Shown piece by piece: positions 1 through 9,414 of a DNA stretch of 64,000 nucleotides (its first letter is position 1; each line of letters begins with the position of its first letter). The notes under the pieces were generated by a model, which ran no database searches, was not told where the DNA came from, and saw only the letters and a program-made list of their open reading frames with translations. Location of the stretch: the NCBI RefSeq assembly GCF_018918265.1, contig NZ_JAHLQC010000009.1:1-64000 (forward strand). The letters run 5' to 3'. This DNA comes from Falcatimonas sp. MSJ-15. GTDB taxonomy: Bacteria; Bacillota; Clostridia; Lachnospirales; Lachnospiraceae. The position numbers and the translations under genes were made by a program.

Positions 1-405
1 ATGATATTTATAAATAAAGTAAGAGAATACTCAGATGACAAAGGCGTAGATATCAAGACAGCAATAACCAATGCAATAGATTACTGCATAGAAGAAAATA
101 TTATGAGAGAATTTTTGATGAAGCATAAGGCGGAGGTGTTTAGTGTGTGTATAACAGAATTTGATGAAAAAATATATGAAGCAGAGTTAAGAGAAGAAGC
201 TCGTGAAGAAGGACGTACTTTAGGACGTGAGGAAGGACTTAAAGAAGGCCGAGAGGGAGAACGAGCAAAGAATATTCTGACAATGGTATCAATATTAAGA
301 GGACTTGGACTAGATGACAGCACGATAGCCCAGCAGATATCAGAGAAGTTTGAACTTACACCTTTGGAGATTGACAGATACTTTGATAAGTCCTTAAAGG
401 ATTAG
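1..405 (+). pseudogene. Rpn family / PD-(D/E)XK nuclease-transposase C-terminal fragment (window edge truncates it)
   Basis: MIFINKVREYSDDKGVDIKTAITNAIDYCIEENIMREFL...EEAREEGRTLGREEGLKEGREGE, typical C-terminal half of Rpn-like proteins; near-identical to the protein at 614..1072. Confidence 0.6.
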
Positions 406-451
406 ATAAAAGTAATTGATAGATACTTTGATAAAGCCCCTAAAGGATTAG

Positions 452-1072
452 ACAGAACGTTATGGAATATATAATAAGAAGTTAATATCTATTCCAACAC
501 CACAGTATGTAGTTTTTTATAATGGAACAGAAGAATATGAAGCAAGAGTTAAGCTGAGATTATCCGATGCATTTATAAATAAGGATGACAGTGGGGATTT
601 TGAATGGATAGCAATGGTATATAATCTTAATACCGGGAAGAATGATGAACTGTTAGAAAAGTGTAGACCACTTAAGGAATATATGATATTTATAAATAAA
701 GTAAGGGAATACTCAGATGACAAAGGCGTAGATATCAAGACAGCAATAACCAATGCAATAGATTACTGCATAGAAGAAAATAATATGAGAGAATTTTTGA
801 TAAAGCATAAGGCGGAGGTGTTTAGTGTGTGTATAACAGAATTTGATGAAAAGATATATGAAGCAGAGTTAAGAGAAGAAGCTCGTGAAGAAGGACGTAC
901 TTTAGGATTAGAAGAAGGACGTATATTTGAACGTATTGAAATGTACAAAGAGGAAAATTACTCAGATATGGATATTATGAAAAAACTCATTTTACGATTT
1001 GATATAACACTCCAAGAAGCCCAGGAATACCTTGATAAATACTATGAAGAGACCGATAAAAACAATCCATAA
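452..1072 (+). pseudogene. Second Rpn family fragment, N-terminally truncated; open frame extends upstream of the called ATG at 614
   Basis: Frame from 452 reads TERYGIYNKKLISIPTPQYVVFYNGTEEYEARVKLRLSDAFINKDDSGDFEWIAMVYNLNTG..., the Rpn core, preceded by a stop and lacking the N-terminal domain. Confidence 0.65.
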
Positions 1073-1100
1073 GTTTATAAAAAGTTTATACTTTTTCTTG

Positions 1101-1132
1101 AAATTCCCCCCTAAAAGGGGGGGGATTTTTTT
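1101..1132 (+). terminator. Rho-independent terminator with C6/G8 stem
   Basis: AAATTCCCCCCTAAAAGGGGGGGGATTTTTTT downstream of Rpn fragment. Confidence 0.7.
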
Positions 1133-1599
1133 AATTCTCCATGTTATTCTATCTGTGCAGTTAAGAGTTATTGACGAACAAAAACTGCACAGATAAGAGC
1201 ATTTATTAATTGTAGATGGCACGATAAGTATTAGTACCACCTTTTCAAAGAAGTATGTCATATATTGGACTATCTTATAAAGTAAGCTTTACAAACTATT
1301 AAATTACAGCCGGCTCTTATCTGAACATAAAACATCAACAACATGTTGATGCGACAGATTATTTATTCATTAAAAACTGTATGGCTGTAGTTAACAATAT
1401 GCTTACAATATCTTTTTAATGTAACTTATAATTTATAACATGTAAGTTAATCGTATTGAAATATGTTTTCAGTATGCAAAAAACTTAATATCGTACTCTG
1501 ACCAAAGTATCTGGCACAGTGCATGCCTGTTTTTTCATCCATGCATTGATATGATTTATGTTAATTCTAACTTTTAATAGCAGTGAAACGCCATATATT

Positions 1600-1704
1600 A
1601 TGATGCCAATCCCACGATATACGAATACCCAGCAGAATTGTGGGGGTGCGTAGCACGGAGCAATTCGTAGGCATCAAAGTCGGGGCTTTTGCCTCAAACA
1701 TCAT
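1600..1704 (+). repeat. Short (internally deleted) copy of an ATGATG...CATCAT-bounded MITE-like element
   Basis: Matches the reverse complement of 8145..8341 at both ends and over GAATTGTGGGGGTGCGTAGCACGGAGCAATTCGTAGGCATCAAAGT. Confidence 0.75.
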
Positions 1705-2311
1705 ATTTATTATACTATTTATCATATGTTTTACTAAATGGGGAGTTTAAAAATCACCGCTATCATTCACCAGTCTTTGGTGTCATATTATGCATACGTC
1801 TGAGATTATGTTGATTGTATTGTAATTAGTTATACAATTGATATATCTTAAGTTGTTATGTAAGCAATCTGATATGAGTGTTGTGCTAAACAGAGTAATA
1901 TAATGTGCATGATTGTCTAAAATATACTACTGTATTTAATATAAGATGGAATCTTTGATATTAGAATACATATAGTATTATCAAGAATTATTCGCAACTT
2001 TGAATCATACTAAACTGAACCGTATTATATATGTATGATTCTGCTTCTACAAGGTGTATAAAGATGTATCAAGTCTTTAATTCAGTACATCTTTGTATGC
2101 TGTCTATATACTTTCTTTTTTCATGCATGACTTACAGATTAGCATTATATTATATAGCACACATCTATTTTCTATAATGTATTGTGCCATGATGGTTGGA
2201 GTATTTATTATTAATTATTGATATTCATTTCTTATATCTAATCTAATTAAATTAAAACTAATATCTTAATCGTATATCATATCTACAATTAATAAAATAA
2301 GTTACATTTAA

Positions 2312-2350
2312 GGCATTCTCATTGATGGGAGTGCTTTTATTCTTTTTATT
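2312..2350 (+). terminator. Terminator-like hairpin
   Basis: GCATTCTC-ATTGAT-GGGAGTGC followed by TTTTATTCTTTTTATTTTTT; G-U pairs in stem. Confidence 0.4.
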
Positions 2351-2398
2351 TTTTATAGCAAATGAGGACGCTTAACATACAGACAAGAGAGAATTTGT

Positions 2399-2506
2399 AT
2401 GGCATCAACTAATGAAACAGTAGGTATTAACCGTACCTACAAGGACAGACTTTTTAGATTAAGATTCGGTTCCGAAGAATATAGCAACATGGCCTTGTGG
2501 AAATAG
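2399..2506 (+). pseudogene. N-terminal remnant of an Rpn family protein
   Basis: ATG frame encodes MASTNETVGINRTYKDRLFRLRFGSEEYSNMALWK*, resembling the conserved Rpn N-terminus (NRTYKDRLFR..FGSEEY) then stop. Confidence 0.6.
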
Positions 2507-2687
2507 CAGAGTTCAATTAACCCGAATATGCCGGCAAGAGATTACTGCTAGAAAAAATATGGGTTAAAGTCTCAAATAGGAAAAGCAAATTCATATAGAT
2601 ACCTCTTAGTTTGGGTGGTTTTTCACAACAGACTAAGAGGTATTAGATAATGTAAAAAACTAATTATAAGTTTTTTATAAAGAATGT

Positions 2688-3524
2688 TTAACAGGATAAG
2701 TTTTTCACAAATTCTTTAAAAAGTTCAGTCCAGCAAGAACACTCAGGTTGATAGCATTTGCCATCAGAAGTAACAGTTTCTTCTGTTGCGAGTGCAAGTC
2801 CATGACTTCCATTAGGAAATACATGATATTCAAATTTAACGTTATTTTTTCTAAGTTCATTAGCAAAGTATAATGAATTCTCAAGTGGAACTGCTTGATC
2901 TTCAAATGTATGCCATATAAATGTAGCAGGAGTGTTAGAATCAATATGTTTTTCAAGAGATACAAAATCAAGGTATTTATCATAATTAGATCCTAGGAGA
3001 TTGATGAATGAACCACGATGAGCATGTTCACCTGAAGTTATGACAGGATATGCAAGCATCATAGCATCCGGTCTTAGATTCATAAGATCGATGCCAAGAT
3101 TTTTAACTAATTCTGTATTATATAAAGTTCCGGCAGATGCAGCTACATGAGCACCGGCAGAAAAACCTGCGATTATGAGTTTACCTTTTGCAAGTTTGAA
3201 TTCCTCACTCCTTGAACGTATTATATACATTGCCATATCGGTTTCTAGTAATTGTGATGGAAAAATATCAGGATTAATGCTATAACGAAGAATTCCTGCA
3301 TTAAAACCATAAGAATTGAACTTTATAGCGATTGGTTCAGCTTCACGAGGAGAGAGATGCTGATATCCACCACCTGGACAGATTAATATAAATGGCCTTT
3401 CTTTTTCTTTCGTAACACCTTCCATATTATCAAGAACAAAAAGTTCAAGAGTTGCTTTTTTATCACTATGATCAATTCCATAGTGCTTATAATCAACATC
3501 AAGATTAATTAATTCATGTATCAT
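2688..3524 (-). CDS. Alpha/beta hydrolase (acetyl esterase/xylan-esterase-like)
   Basis: ICPGGGYQHLSPREAEPIA, GFSAGAH nucleophile elbow, HTFEDQAVPLENS and FPNGSHGL motifs. Confidence 0.85.
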   Translation of the reverse strand: MIHELINLDVDYKHYGIDHSDKKATLELFVLDNMEGVTKEKERPFILICPGGGYQHLSPREAEPIAIKFNSYGFNAGILRYSINPDIFPSQLLETDMAMYIIRSRSEEFKLAKGKLIIAGFSAGAHVAASAGTLYNTELVKNLGIDLMNLRPDAMMLAYPVITSGEHAHRGSFINLLGSNYDKYLDFVSLEKHIDSNTPATFIWHTFEDQAVPLENSLYFANELRKNNVKFEYHVFPNGSHGLALATEETVTSDGKCYQPECSCWTELFKEFVKNLSC

Positions 3525-3797
3525 ATATACCTCCCTATTCTGCTTCTACAGACTGACATAGAACTTGGCAATCATAATTCAGTAATATACTATGTTGATT
3601 GTATAAGGTCGCTTTTAATTGCCAGCGTAAGTTAAAAGATTATCTGATGCAGGTAATTAATAATTAATGTCAGTATGTCAGTAATTTAATTATTGTGAAC
3701 TACCCATCACCTAAAGGTAGTGGGTTTTACGCTCTGGCTTATAAATATTAATATCATTAAAATTATAATACGAAAATGTTGACAGGTAAAGACAATA

Positions 3798-3930
3798 AAC
3801 AGATTTTGTGGTAACAGATTTTGTGGTAACAGATTTTGTGGCAATAGATTTTGTGGTAACAGATTTTGTGGCAATAGATTTTTAAGGTAAACAGATTTTG
3901 GAGCAGATTTTTGAGATAACAGATTTTAGA
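3798..3930. repeat. 15-bp tandem repeat array (AACAGATTTTGTGGY), degenerating at its 3' side
   Basis: Five contiguous 15-bp units from 3798 to 3872, then about four diverged AGATTTT-containing units. Confidence 0.9.
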
Positions 3931-4025
3931 AAATTATATGTCAAATAAGATATGGAATAAGTTAATAATATATGATATTATTAAATATAAGGCTAAATAA
4001 ATGACAAGAGGGGATAGGTGACAAT

Positions 4026-6227
4026 ATGAATGATAAACTCTATAATCTTATGAACTGGCCGGAGATAGAAGCCATAGTTTATGCTGAATGTGAAAATCCG
4101 GGAAAGATACTTGGAGAGCATATTACAGACAAAGGATTGCTAATACAGGTATATATGCCATTTGCCAAGAAAGTTGTACTTATTAAAGATGAAGATAGTA
4201 CAAGCTATACGATGGAGATGGTTGATGAGAACGGATTTTTTGCAATACTTTTGCGTGGTAAAAAAAAGATAAAATATACGTTGTCTATCACTCATCAGGA
4301 TGGAACAATTGAAGAAATAGTAGATCCGTATATGTTTGAAAGTCAGATTACAGTTAAAGATGTAAAGCGATTTATAGAAGGTACTGAACCAGAAGCATAT
4401 AAGATACTTGGAGCTCATGAGACGGTTGTTGATGGTATTAAGGGAGTGCAGTTTGCGGTATGGGCACCGGATGCTGTAAGAGTGAGCACTGTAGGCGATT
4501 TTAATAATTGGGATGGCAGAGTACATCCAATGCGTCCGGTAGGAGATAGTGGGATATATGAACTTTTTATTCCAAAAGCTAAGAATGGTGATTTGTACAA
4601 ATATGAGATAAGGACAAAAGGAGGTAAGATACTTCTTAAGTCAGATCCGTATGCATATAGCAGTGAACTTAGACCTAATAATGCATCAAAAGTGTGGAAT
4701 ATATCAGATTATAAATGGAAAGACAGAACATGGATGGCAACACGCAAAGATGTTGATTCAAGATGTTCCTCGCTTAATATATATGAGATGCATATAGGAT
4801 ATTTTAGATGCGATGATAATGGCAATTTTAAGAATTATAGAGAGATAGCCAAAGATGTCTGTGAATATGTAAAAAATATGGGATATACACACATTGAGTT
4901 AATGCCGGTTATGGAGCATACACTTGATGAATCTTTAGGATATCAGACAACAGCTTATTATGCACCGACAGCAAGATATGGAACACCACAGGATTTTATG
5001 TATTTTGTAGATTATATGCACAGTAATGGTATTGGAGTTATACTTGATATGGTTATGGCATATTTTCCGGATAATGATTTTGGACTTACATATTTTGATG
5101 GAAAGCCACTTTATGAATATCCTGATCCTAAGATGTCATCATATCCGTCACTTAATGTTAAGATATTTAATTATGCTTTAGCACCAGTAAGGAATTATCT
5201 TATATCATCAGCTTATTTTTGGATAGACAGATATCATGCTGATGGCATAAGGATTAATTCTGTATCATCTATGTTATATCTTGACTATAACAAAGGACCA
5301 GGTGAATGGACTGCCAACATGTATGGTGGTACTGAGAATAATGATGCGGTTTTTATGCTTAAAGAGCTTAATAATATTATACATAAGAAGCAAAGTGGCG
5401 TTATAGTTATAGCTGAGGAGCATGCAGCATGGCCGAAAGTTACCGGTGATGATGCAGATTCACTTGGTTTTGATTATAAATGGAATAGTGGCTTTGTGAG
5501 TGACTTTTTATCATATATGAGTTGTGATCCTCTTTTTAGAAAAAAAAGATACAATGAGTTAATGAATGGAATGTTGTATGCATATAGTGAGAACTATATA
5601 TTGGCAATTTCACATGATGATGTAATGAATAGAAGAGGAACTTTGTTAGCAAAGATGCCTGGTGATATTAAACACAAATTCACTAATGTGAAACTTATGT
5701 ATGGATATATGTATACACATCCTGGTAAAAAGCATATATTTATGGGGCAGGATATGGCAGAGATGGCAGAGTGGAGTGGTAAAAGAAGTATTCACTGGGA
5801 ACTGACAGAATATGATATTACAAGACAGATGATGAGATATATAAGTGATATTTCAAAGATATACACAGATGAGCCTGCACTTTATATAAATGACAGCGAA
5901 CCGGATTCTTTTGAATGGATTAATAATTTTTCAGCAAATGATAGTATAATAAGTTTTGCAAGAAAATCAAAAGAAGATGAGCTTGTTATCATTGCCAATT
6001 TTGATGATGTCGTTCATTATGATTATATGACAGGAGTACCACATCCTGGTAAGTATAAAGAGATATTTAACAGTGATGCTGTTGAGTATGGCGGAGATGG
6101 AGTTGTCAATCCAAGAAAAAAGACTGCAAAAGAAGAAAAATGTGATGGCAGAGATTACTCATTGAAGGTAAATCTTCCGGCACTTGGAATTATAATACTA
6201 AGATATGAAGAGATGAAGGAAAAGTAA
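4026..6227 (+). CDS. 1,4-alpha-glucan branching enzyme-like protein (CBM48 + GH13), probably catalytically impaired
   Basis: CBM48-like VQFAVWAPDAVRVSTVGDFNNW; GlgB-like architecture, but DGIRINSVSSMLY replaces DGLRVDAVxSMLY. Confidence 0.85.
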   Translation: MNDKLYNLMNWPEIEAIVYAECENPGKILGEHITDKGLLIQVYMPFAKKVVLIKDEDSTSYTMEMVDENGFFAILLRGKKKIKYTLSITHQDGTIEEIVDPYMFESQITVKDVKRFIEGTEPEAYKILGAHETVVDGIKGVQFAVWAPDAVRVSTVGDFNNWDGRVHPMRPVGDSGIYELFIPKAKNGDLYKYEIRTKGGKILLKSDPYAYSSELRPNNASKVWNISDYKWKDRTWMATRKDVDSRCSSLNIYEMHIGYFRCDDNGNFKNYREIAKDVCEYVKNMGYTHIELMPVMEHTLDESLGYQTTAYYAPTARYGTPQDFMYFVDYMHSNGIGVILDMVMAYFPDNDFGLTYFDGKPLYEYPDPKMSSYPSLNVKIFNYALAPVRNYLISSAYFWIDRYHADGIRINSVSSMLYLDYNKGPGEWTANMYGGTENNDAVFMLKELNNIIHKKQSGVIVIAEEHAAWPKVTGDDADSLGFDYKWNSGFVSDFLSYMSCDPLFRKKRYNELMNGMLYAYSENYILAISHDDVMNRRGTLLAKMPGDIKHKFTNVKLMYGYMYTHPGKKHIFMGQDMAEMAEWSGKRSIHWELTEYDITRQMMRYISDISKIYTDEPALYINDSEPDSFEWINNFSANDSIISFARKSKEDELVIIANFDDVVHYDYMTGVPHPGKYKEIFNSDAVEYGGDGVVNPRKKTAKEEKCDGRDYSLKVNLPALGIIILRYEEMKEK

Positions 6228-6228
6228 T

Positions 6229-7080
6229 ATGACAGAATTAATTAAATCAATAAGTGAGATGCTAACAGATAATAAAGCAGTTTCTTCTCTGATAGAGCTT
6301 ATAATAAGGATATTTATAGCGATTCTTATATATTATATAGGTAAGAAACTGGTAAAAGTAGTATTAAGAATATTTGACAGATTCTTAGAAAGAGCAGGGA
6401 CAGATATAAGTCTTAGAAAGTTCTTATACTCAGGACTTAGAATAATCTTATATATTGTTGTATTCATATTGATGATTCGAACAGTTGGGATTGGAACGAG
6501 TTCGATAATAGCAGTGCTTGGATCTGCTGGGCTTACTTTAGGACTTGCATTGCAAGGAAGTCTTTCTAATCTGGCAGGTGGAGTGCTTATTCTGCTTCTA
6601 AAACCATTCAGGGTTGGCGACTATATAATAGAAGATACAAAAGGAAATGAAGGAACTGTTCAGAGTATAGATGTATTCTATACAAGACTTCTAACAATAG
6701 ATAATAGAATGGTTGCAGTTCCTAATGGAACATTAGCTAATAGCAGTCTTACCAATGTTACGTCGCAGACAAGACGAAGAATAGATATGATTATACCAAT
6801 AGCATATAATGCAGATCTAAGACTTGCAAAAGAGAAGATAAAAGAAGTAGTAGATAGAACTGAGGATGTAATGAAAGATCAGCCGATAGATATTTTTGTA
6901 AGTGAGCTTGGTGAAAGTTCTGTTAATCTCGGACTACGAGCGTGGTTTCCAACGGATAGTTATTGGAAAGCTAAATGGAAAATAACAGAAGAGATAAAAC
7001 TTGAATTTGACAGATGTGGCATTGAGATACCATATAATAAGCTTGATGTTAATATATTAAGTACACCTAGCGATAATTAA
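6229..7080 (+). CDS. MscS family small-conductance mechanosensitive channel
   Basis: GSAGLTLGLALQGSLSNLAGGVLILLLKPFRVGDYI... VPNGTLANSSLTN. Confidence 0.93.
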   Translation: MTELIKSISEMLTDNKAVSSLIELIIRIFIAILIYYIGKKLVKVVLRIFDRFLERAGTDISLRKFLYSGLRIILYIVVFILMIRTVGIGTSSIIAVLGSAGLTLGLALQGSLSNLAGGVLILLLKPFRVGDYIIEDTKGNEGTVQSIDVFYTRLLTIDNRMVAVPNGTLANSSLTNVTSQTRRRIDMIIPIAYNADLRLAKEKIKEVVDRTEDVMKDQPIDIFVSELGESSVNLGLRAWFPTDSYWKAKWKITEEIKLEFDRCGIEIPYNKLDVNILSTPSDN

Positions 7081-7118
7081 GATTATTAAAAAGACGATAA
7101 TAAAATTTTCAAAAAAAT

Positions 7119-7152
7119 GAAAATCCCCCCCTTTTTGGGGGGGAATTTTTTA
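7119..7152 (+). terminator. Rho-independent terminator with C7/G7 stem
   Basis: GAAAATCCCCCCCTTTTTGGGGGGGAATTTTTTATTTT. Confidence 0.8.
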
Positions 7153-7379
7153 TTTTAGAAGTGATATAGTAAGTGGGTAATTAATAAAAAGTGCAAGGAG
7201 AATGAAAATGAAAAATAAAGAAAGATAGCTGTTTCGATAAGGCTATTATCGCTATACAGAAGATATTTAACTTTTACAATTAATTTGTTATACAATTTTA
7301 TAAAACTCTTTAAAATATAAAAAAATTATGGTATAATTAATACATTAAAACAAAAAAGAAGAAATATGGAGGAATTGCG

Positions 7380-8093
7380 ATGTATAGAAATTGTATATTT
7401 GACTTGTATGGAACTCTTGTAGATATAAGTACTAATGAGAACAAGAAAAGCGTGTGGGAGAAGATGTGTGAATTTTATGTATTCAATGGAGCTGATTACA
7501 TATACACAGAATTAAAGAGAGATTACAGACGTCTTATGAAGATAATGTATTCAGAATATCCTTCATACACATGTACAGAGATTGATGTAAGAAAACTATT
7601 TAAGAAACTTTATGAGAATAAAGGTGTTGAACCTAATGATACGCTCATAGATTATACTTGCTGGATGTTTAGAATTATGTCTACAGAGAAGCTAAAGACA
7701 TTCAGTGGAATGAATCAGATGATTGAAAAACTTAAGAGAAATAATTGCAATGTATATCTCTTGACTAATGCACAGAGTATATATACTAAAAAAGAACTTG
7801 AGTATCTTAAAATGGATGATATGTTTGATGGAATACTTATGTCATCAGACGAAAGTGTTATGAAACCATCAGAAGAATTCTTTGATAAGCTTTTTAATAA
7901 ATATGGAATAGAACGAAAAGGAAGCATTATGATTGGTGATACTTATTCAACAGATATTGCTGGTGCGTCAAGATATGGAATTGATTCAATATATATTGAC
8001 AATGAAGATGGCAGATATCTCGATAAGAATCTTCATACATATGCAGTTAAAGGCAATGATTATGATGCAATAGTAGATATTATACTAAAATAG
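7380..8093 (+). CDS. HAD family hydrolase
   Basis: CIFDLYGTLVDI, LLTNAQ, KPSEEFFDKLF, MIGDTYSTDIAGASRYGID. Confidence 0.9.
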   Translation: MYRNCIFDLYGTLVDISTNENKKSVWEKMCEFYVFNGADYIYTELKRDYRRLMKIMYSEYPSYTCTEIDVRKLFKKLYENKGVEPNDTLIDYTCWMFRIMSTEKLKTFSGMNQMIEKLKRNNCNVYLLTNAQSIYTKKELEYLKMDDMFDGILMSSDESVMKPSEEFFDKLFNKYGIERKGSIMIGDTYSTDIAGASRYGIDSIYIDNEDGRYLDKNLHTYAVKGNDYDAIVDIILK

Positions 8094-8144
8094 AACAGGC
8101 TAGAATAGAACATCATACATAATATATAACATGGATAATATATA

Positions 8145-8341
8145 ATGATGTTGGGGTCAAAAGCCCCAACTTTGATGCCTACGAATTGCTCCGTGCTACG
8201 CACTCCCACAATTCTACCGGATATTCGCATATCGTGGAATTGTCATCCCACTTTTATGCTCATATCGGGGCGGGTCCCAAGGTCTTTCACCCACCTATGA
8301 GCAAGCTCACGTGGTTTTAGACCTTTTGACCCTGGCATCAT
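8145..8341 (-). repeat. Full-length copy of the ATGATG...CATCAT MITE-like, highly structured element
   Basis: Imperfect 19-bp terminal inverted repeats ATGATGTTGGGGTCAAAAG / CTTTTGACCCTGGCATCAT; second, shorter copy at 1600..1704 in inverse orientation. Confidence 0.75.
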
Positions 8342-8391
8342 ATAATAGTGTTAGTATATTGAAAAACAAAAAAGTGATATAATGGTATATT

Positions 8392-8460
8392 AAAAGGACA
8401 TCTGAGTGACGCCTCTAAGATATGATATCTTAAAGGGTGGTTTACTCAGATGTCCTTTTT
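8392..8460. terminator. Bidirectional terminator-like hairpin with 16-bp perfect stem
   Basis: AAAAGGACATCTGAGT ... ACTCAGATGTCCTTTT(T). Confidence 0.8.
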
Positions 8461-8493
8461 CTATGAATCCATTTTTATGAATTATCTATGGCA

Positions 8494-9414
8494 TTATTTG
8501 ATTATAGTACCTGTTTTTTCATTAACAGCTTCTTTAGCTTTGGTTACGTTAGCAACAATAGCACGTTTATCATCGCCTGACTGTATGAACCAAAGTGCTG
8601 AAAGTGCTTTAGGAAGAATAGTAGTTGGCTTGAAATAACCATCATTAATATAGCTTGTTAATTCTTCTTCATTGATATTACTAAGAACCTCGCCACCTTC
8701 TGTAAGTGAGATACCTTCGCCAGCAGTCAGGAACAAAAGAGTATCTGCATCAGCAAGTTCCGCAAGTTTTTCACTTGTATAATCTTTTTCAATAATAGCA
8801 CTTGCACCTTTTAGCGTTGTACCTTGTTCGAGAACAGGAATACCACCACCACCGGCTGCAATAACTATCTGACCGGCATCGGCAAGAGCTTTAATAGCAT
8901 CAATCTCATATATATCAATTGGCATTGGTGAAGCTATTATTCTTCTGTATCCACCATTTTCAGCAACTGTATAGTTGCCTTTTTTCTCTTCTATATCAGA
9001 TTCTTCTTTGCTCATAACACGTCCGATAACTTTAGTTGGTTCGTTAAATGCTTTATCATAAGGATCAACTCTTACTTGTGTAATGATTGTAGATACAGGT
9101 TTAAAGATACCTCTGTCTAAAAGTTCTGTACGGATTGCATTTTGTAAATCAAATCCAATATATCCCTGACTCATTGCACCACATACAGACATTGGAGCTA
9201 CTGTATATTTTGAATCAAGACGGCTGAATTCAGTCATGGCAGTCTGAATCATACCAACCTGTGGCCCGTTACTGTGAGTTATAATAACTTGATATTTTTC
9301 CTCAATAAGATCCGCGATAGCTTTTGCTGCTATTTTAACATTTTTCTGCTGCTCTGGGAATGTCTCGCCAAAACAATTACGTCCAAGAGCAACAACAATT
9401 CTTTTATTTCCCAT
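8494..9414 (-). CDS. arcC: Carbamate kinase
   Basis: KRIVVALGRNCFGETFPEQ, THSNGPQVGMI, AAGGGGIPV, EKDYTSEKLAELADADTLLFLT. Confidence 0.95.
   Translation of the reverse strand: MGNKRIVVALGRNCFGETFPEQQKNVKIAAKAIADLIEEKYQVIITHSNGPQVGMIQTAMTEFSRLDSKYTVAPMSVCGAMSQGYIGFDLQNAIRTELLDRGIFKPVSTIITQVRVDPYDKAFNEPTKVIGRVMSKEESDIEEKKGNYTVAENGGYRRIIASPMPIDIYEIDAIKALADAGQIVIAAGGGGIPVLEQGTTLKGASAIIEKDYTSEKLAELADADTLLFLTAGEGISLTEGGEVLSNINEEELTSYINDGYFKPTTILPKALSALWFIQSGDDKRAIVANVTKAKEAVNEKTGTIIK

Noticed and set aside
1-1072. Active transposase or IS element
   Set aside because: Fragments are truncated with no IS ends or intact N-terminus in the window; the family is Rpn-like rather than a classic DDE transposase.
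3798-3930. Possible replication iterons
   Set aside because: 15-bp spacing, no rep gene, core chromosomal context, and gradual decay argue for slippage-derived repeats.
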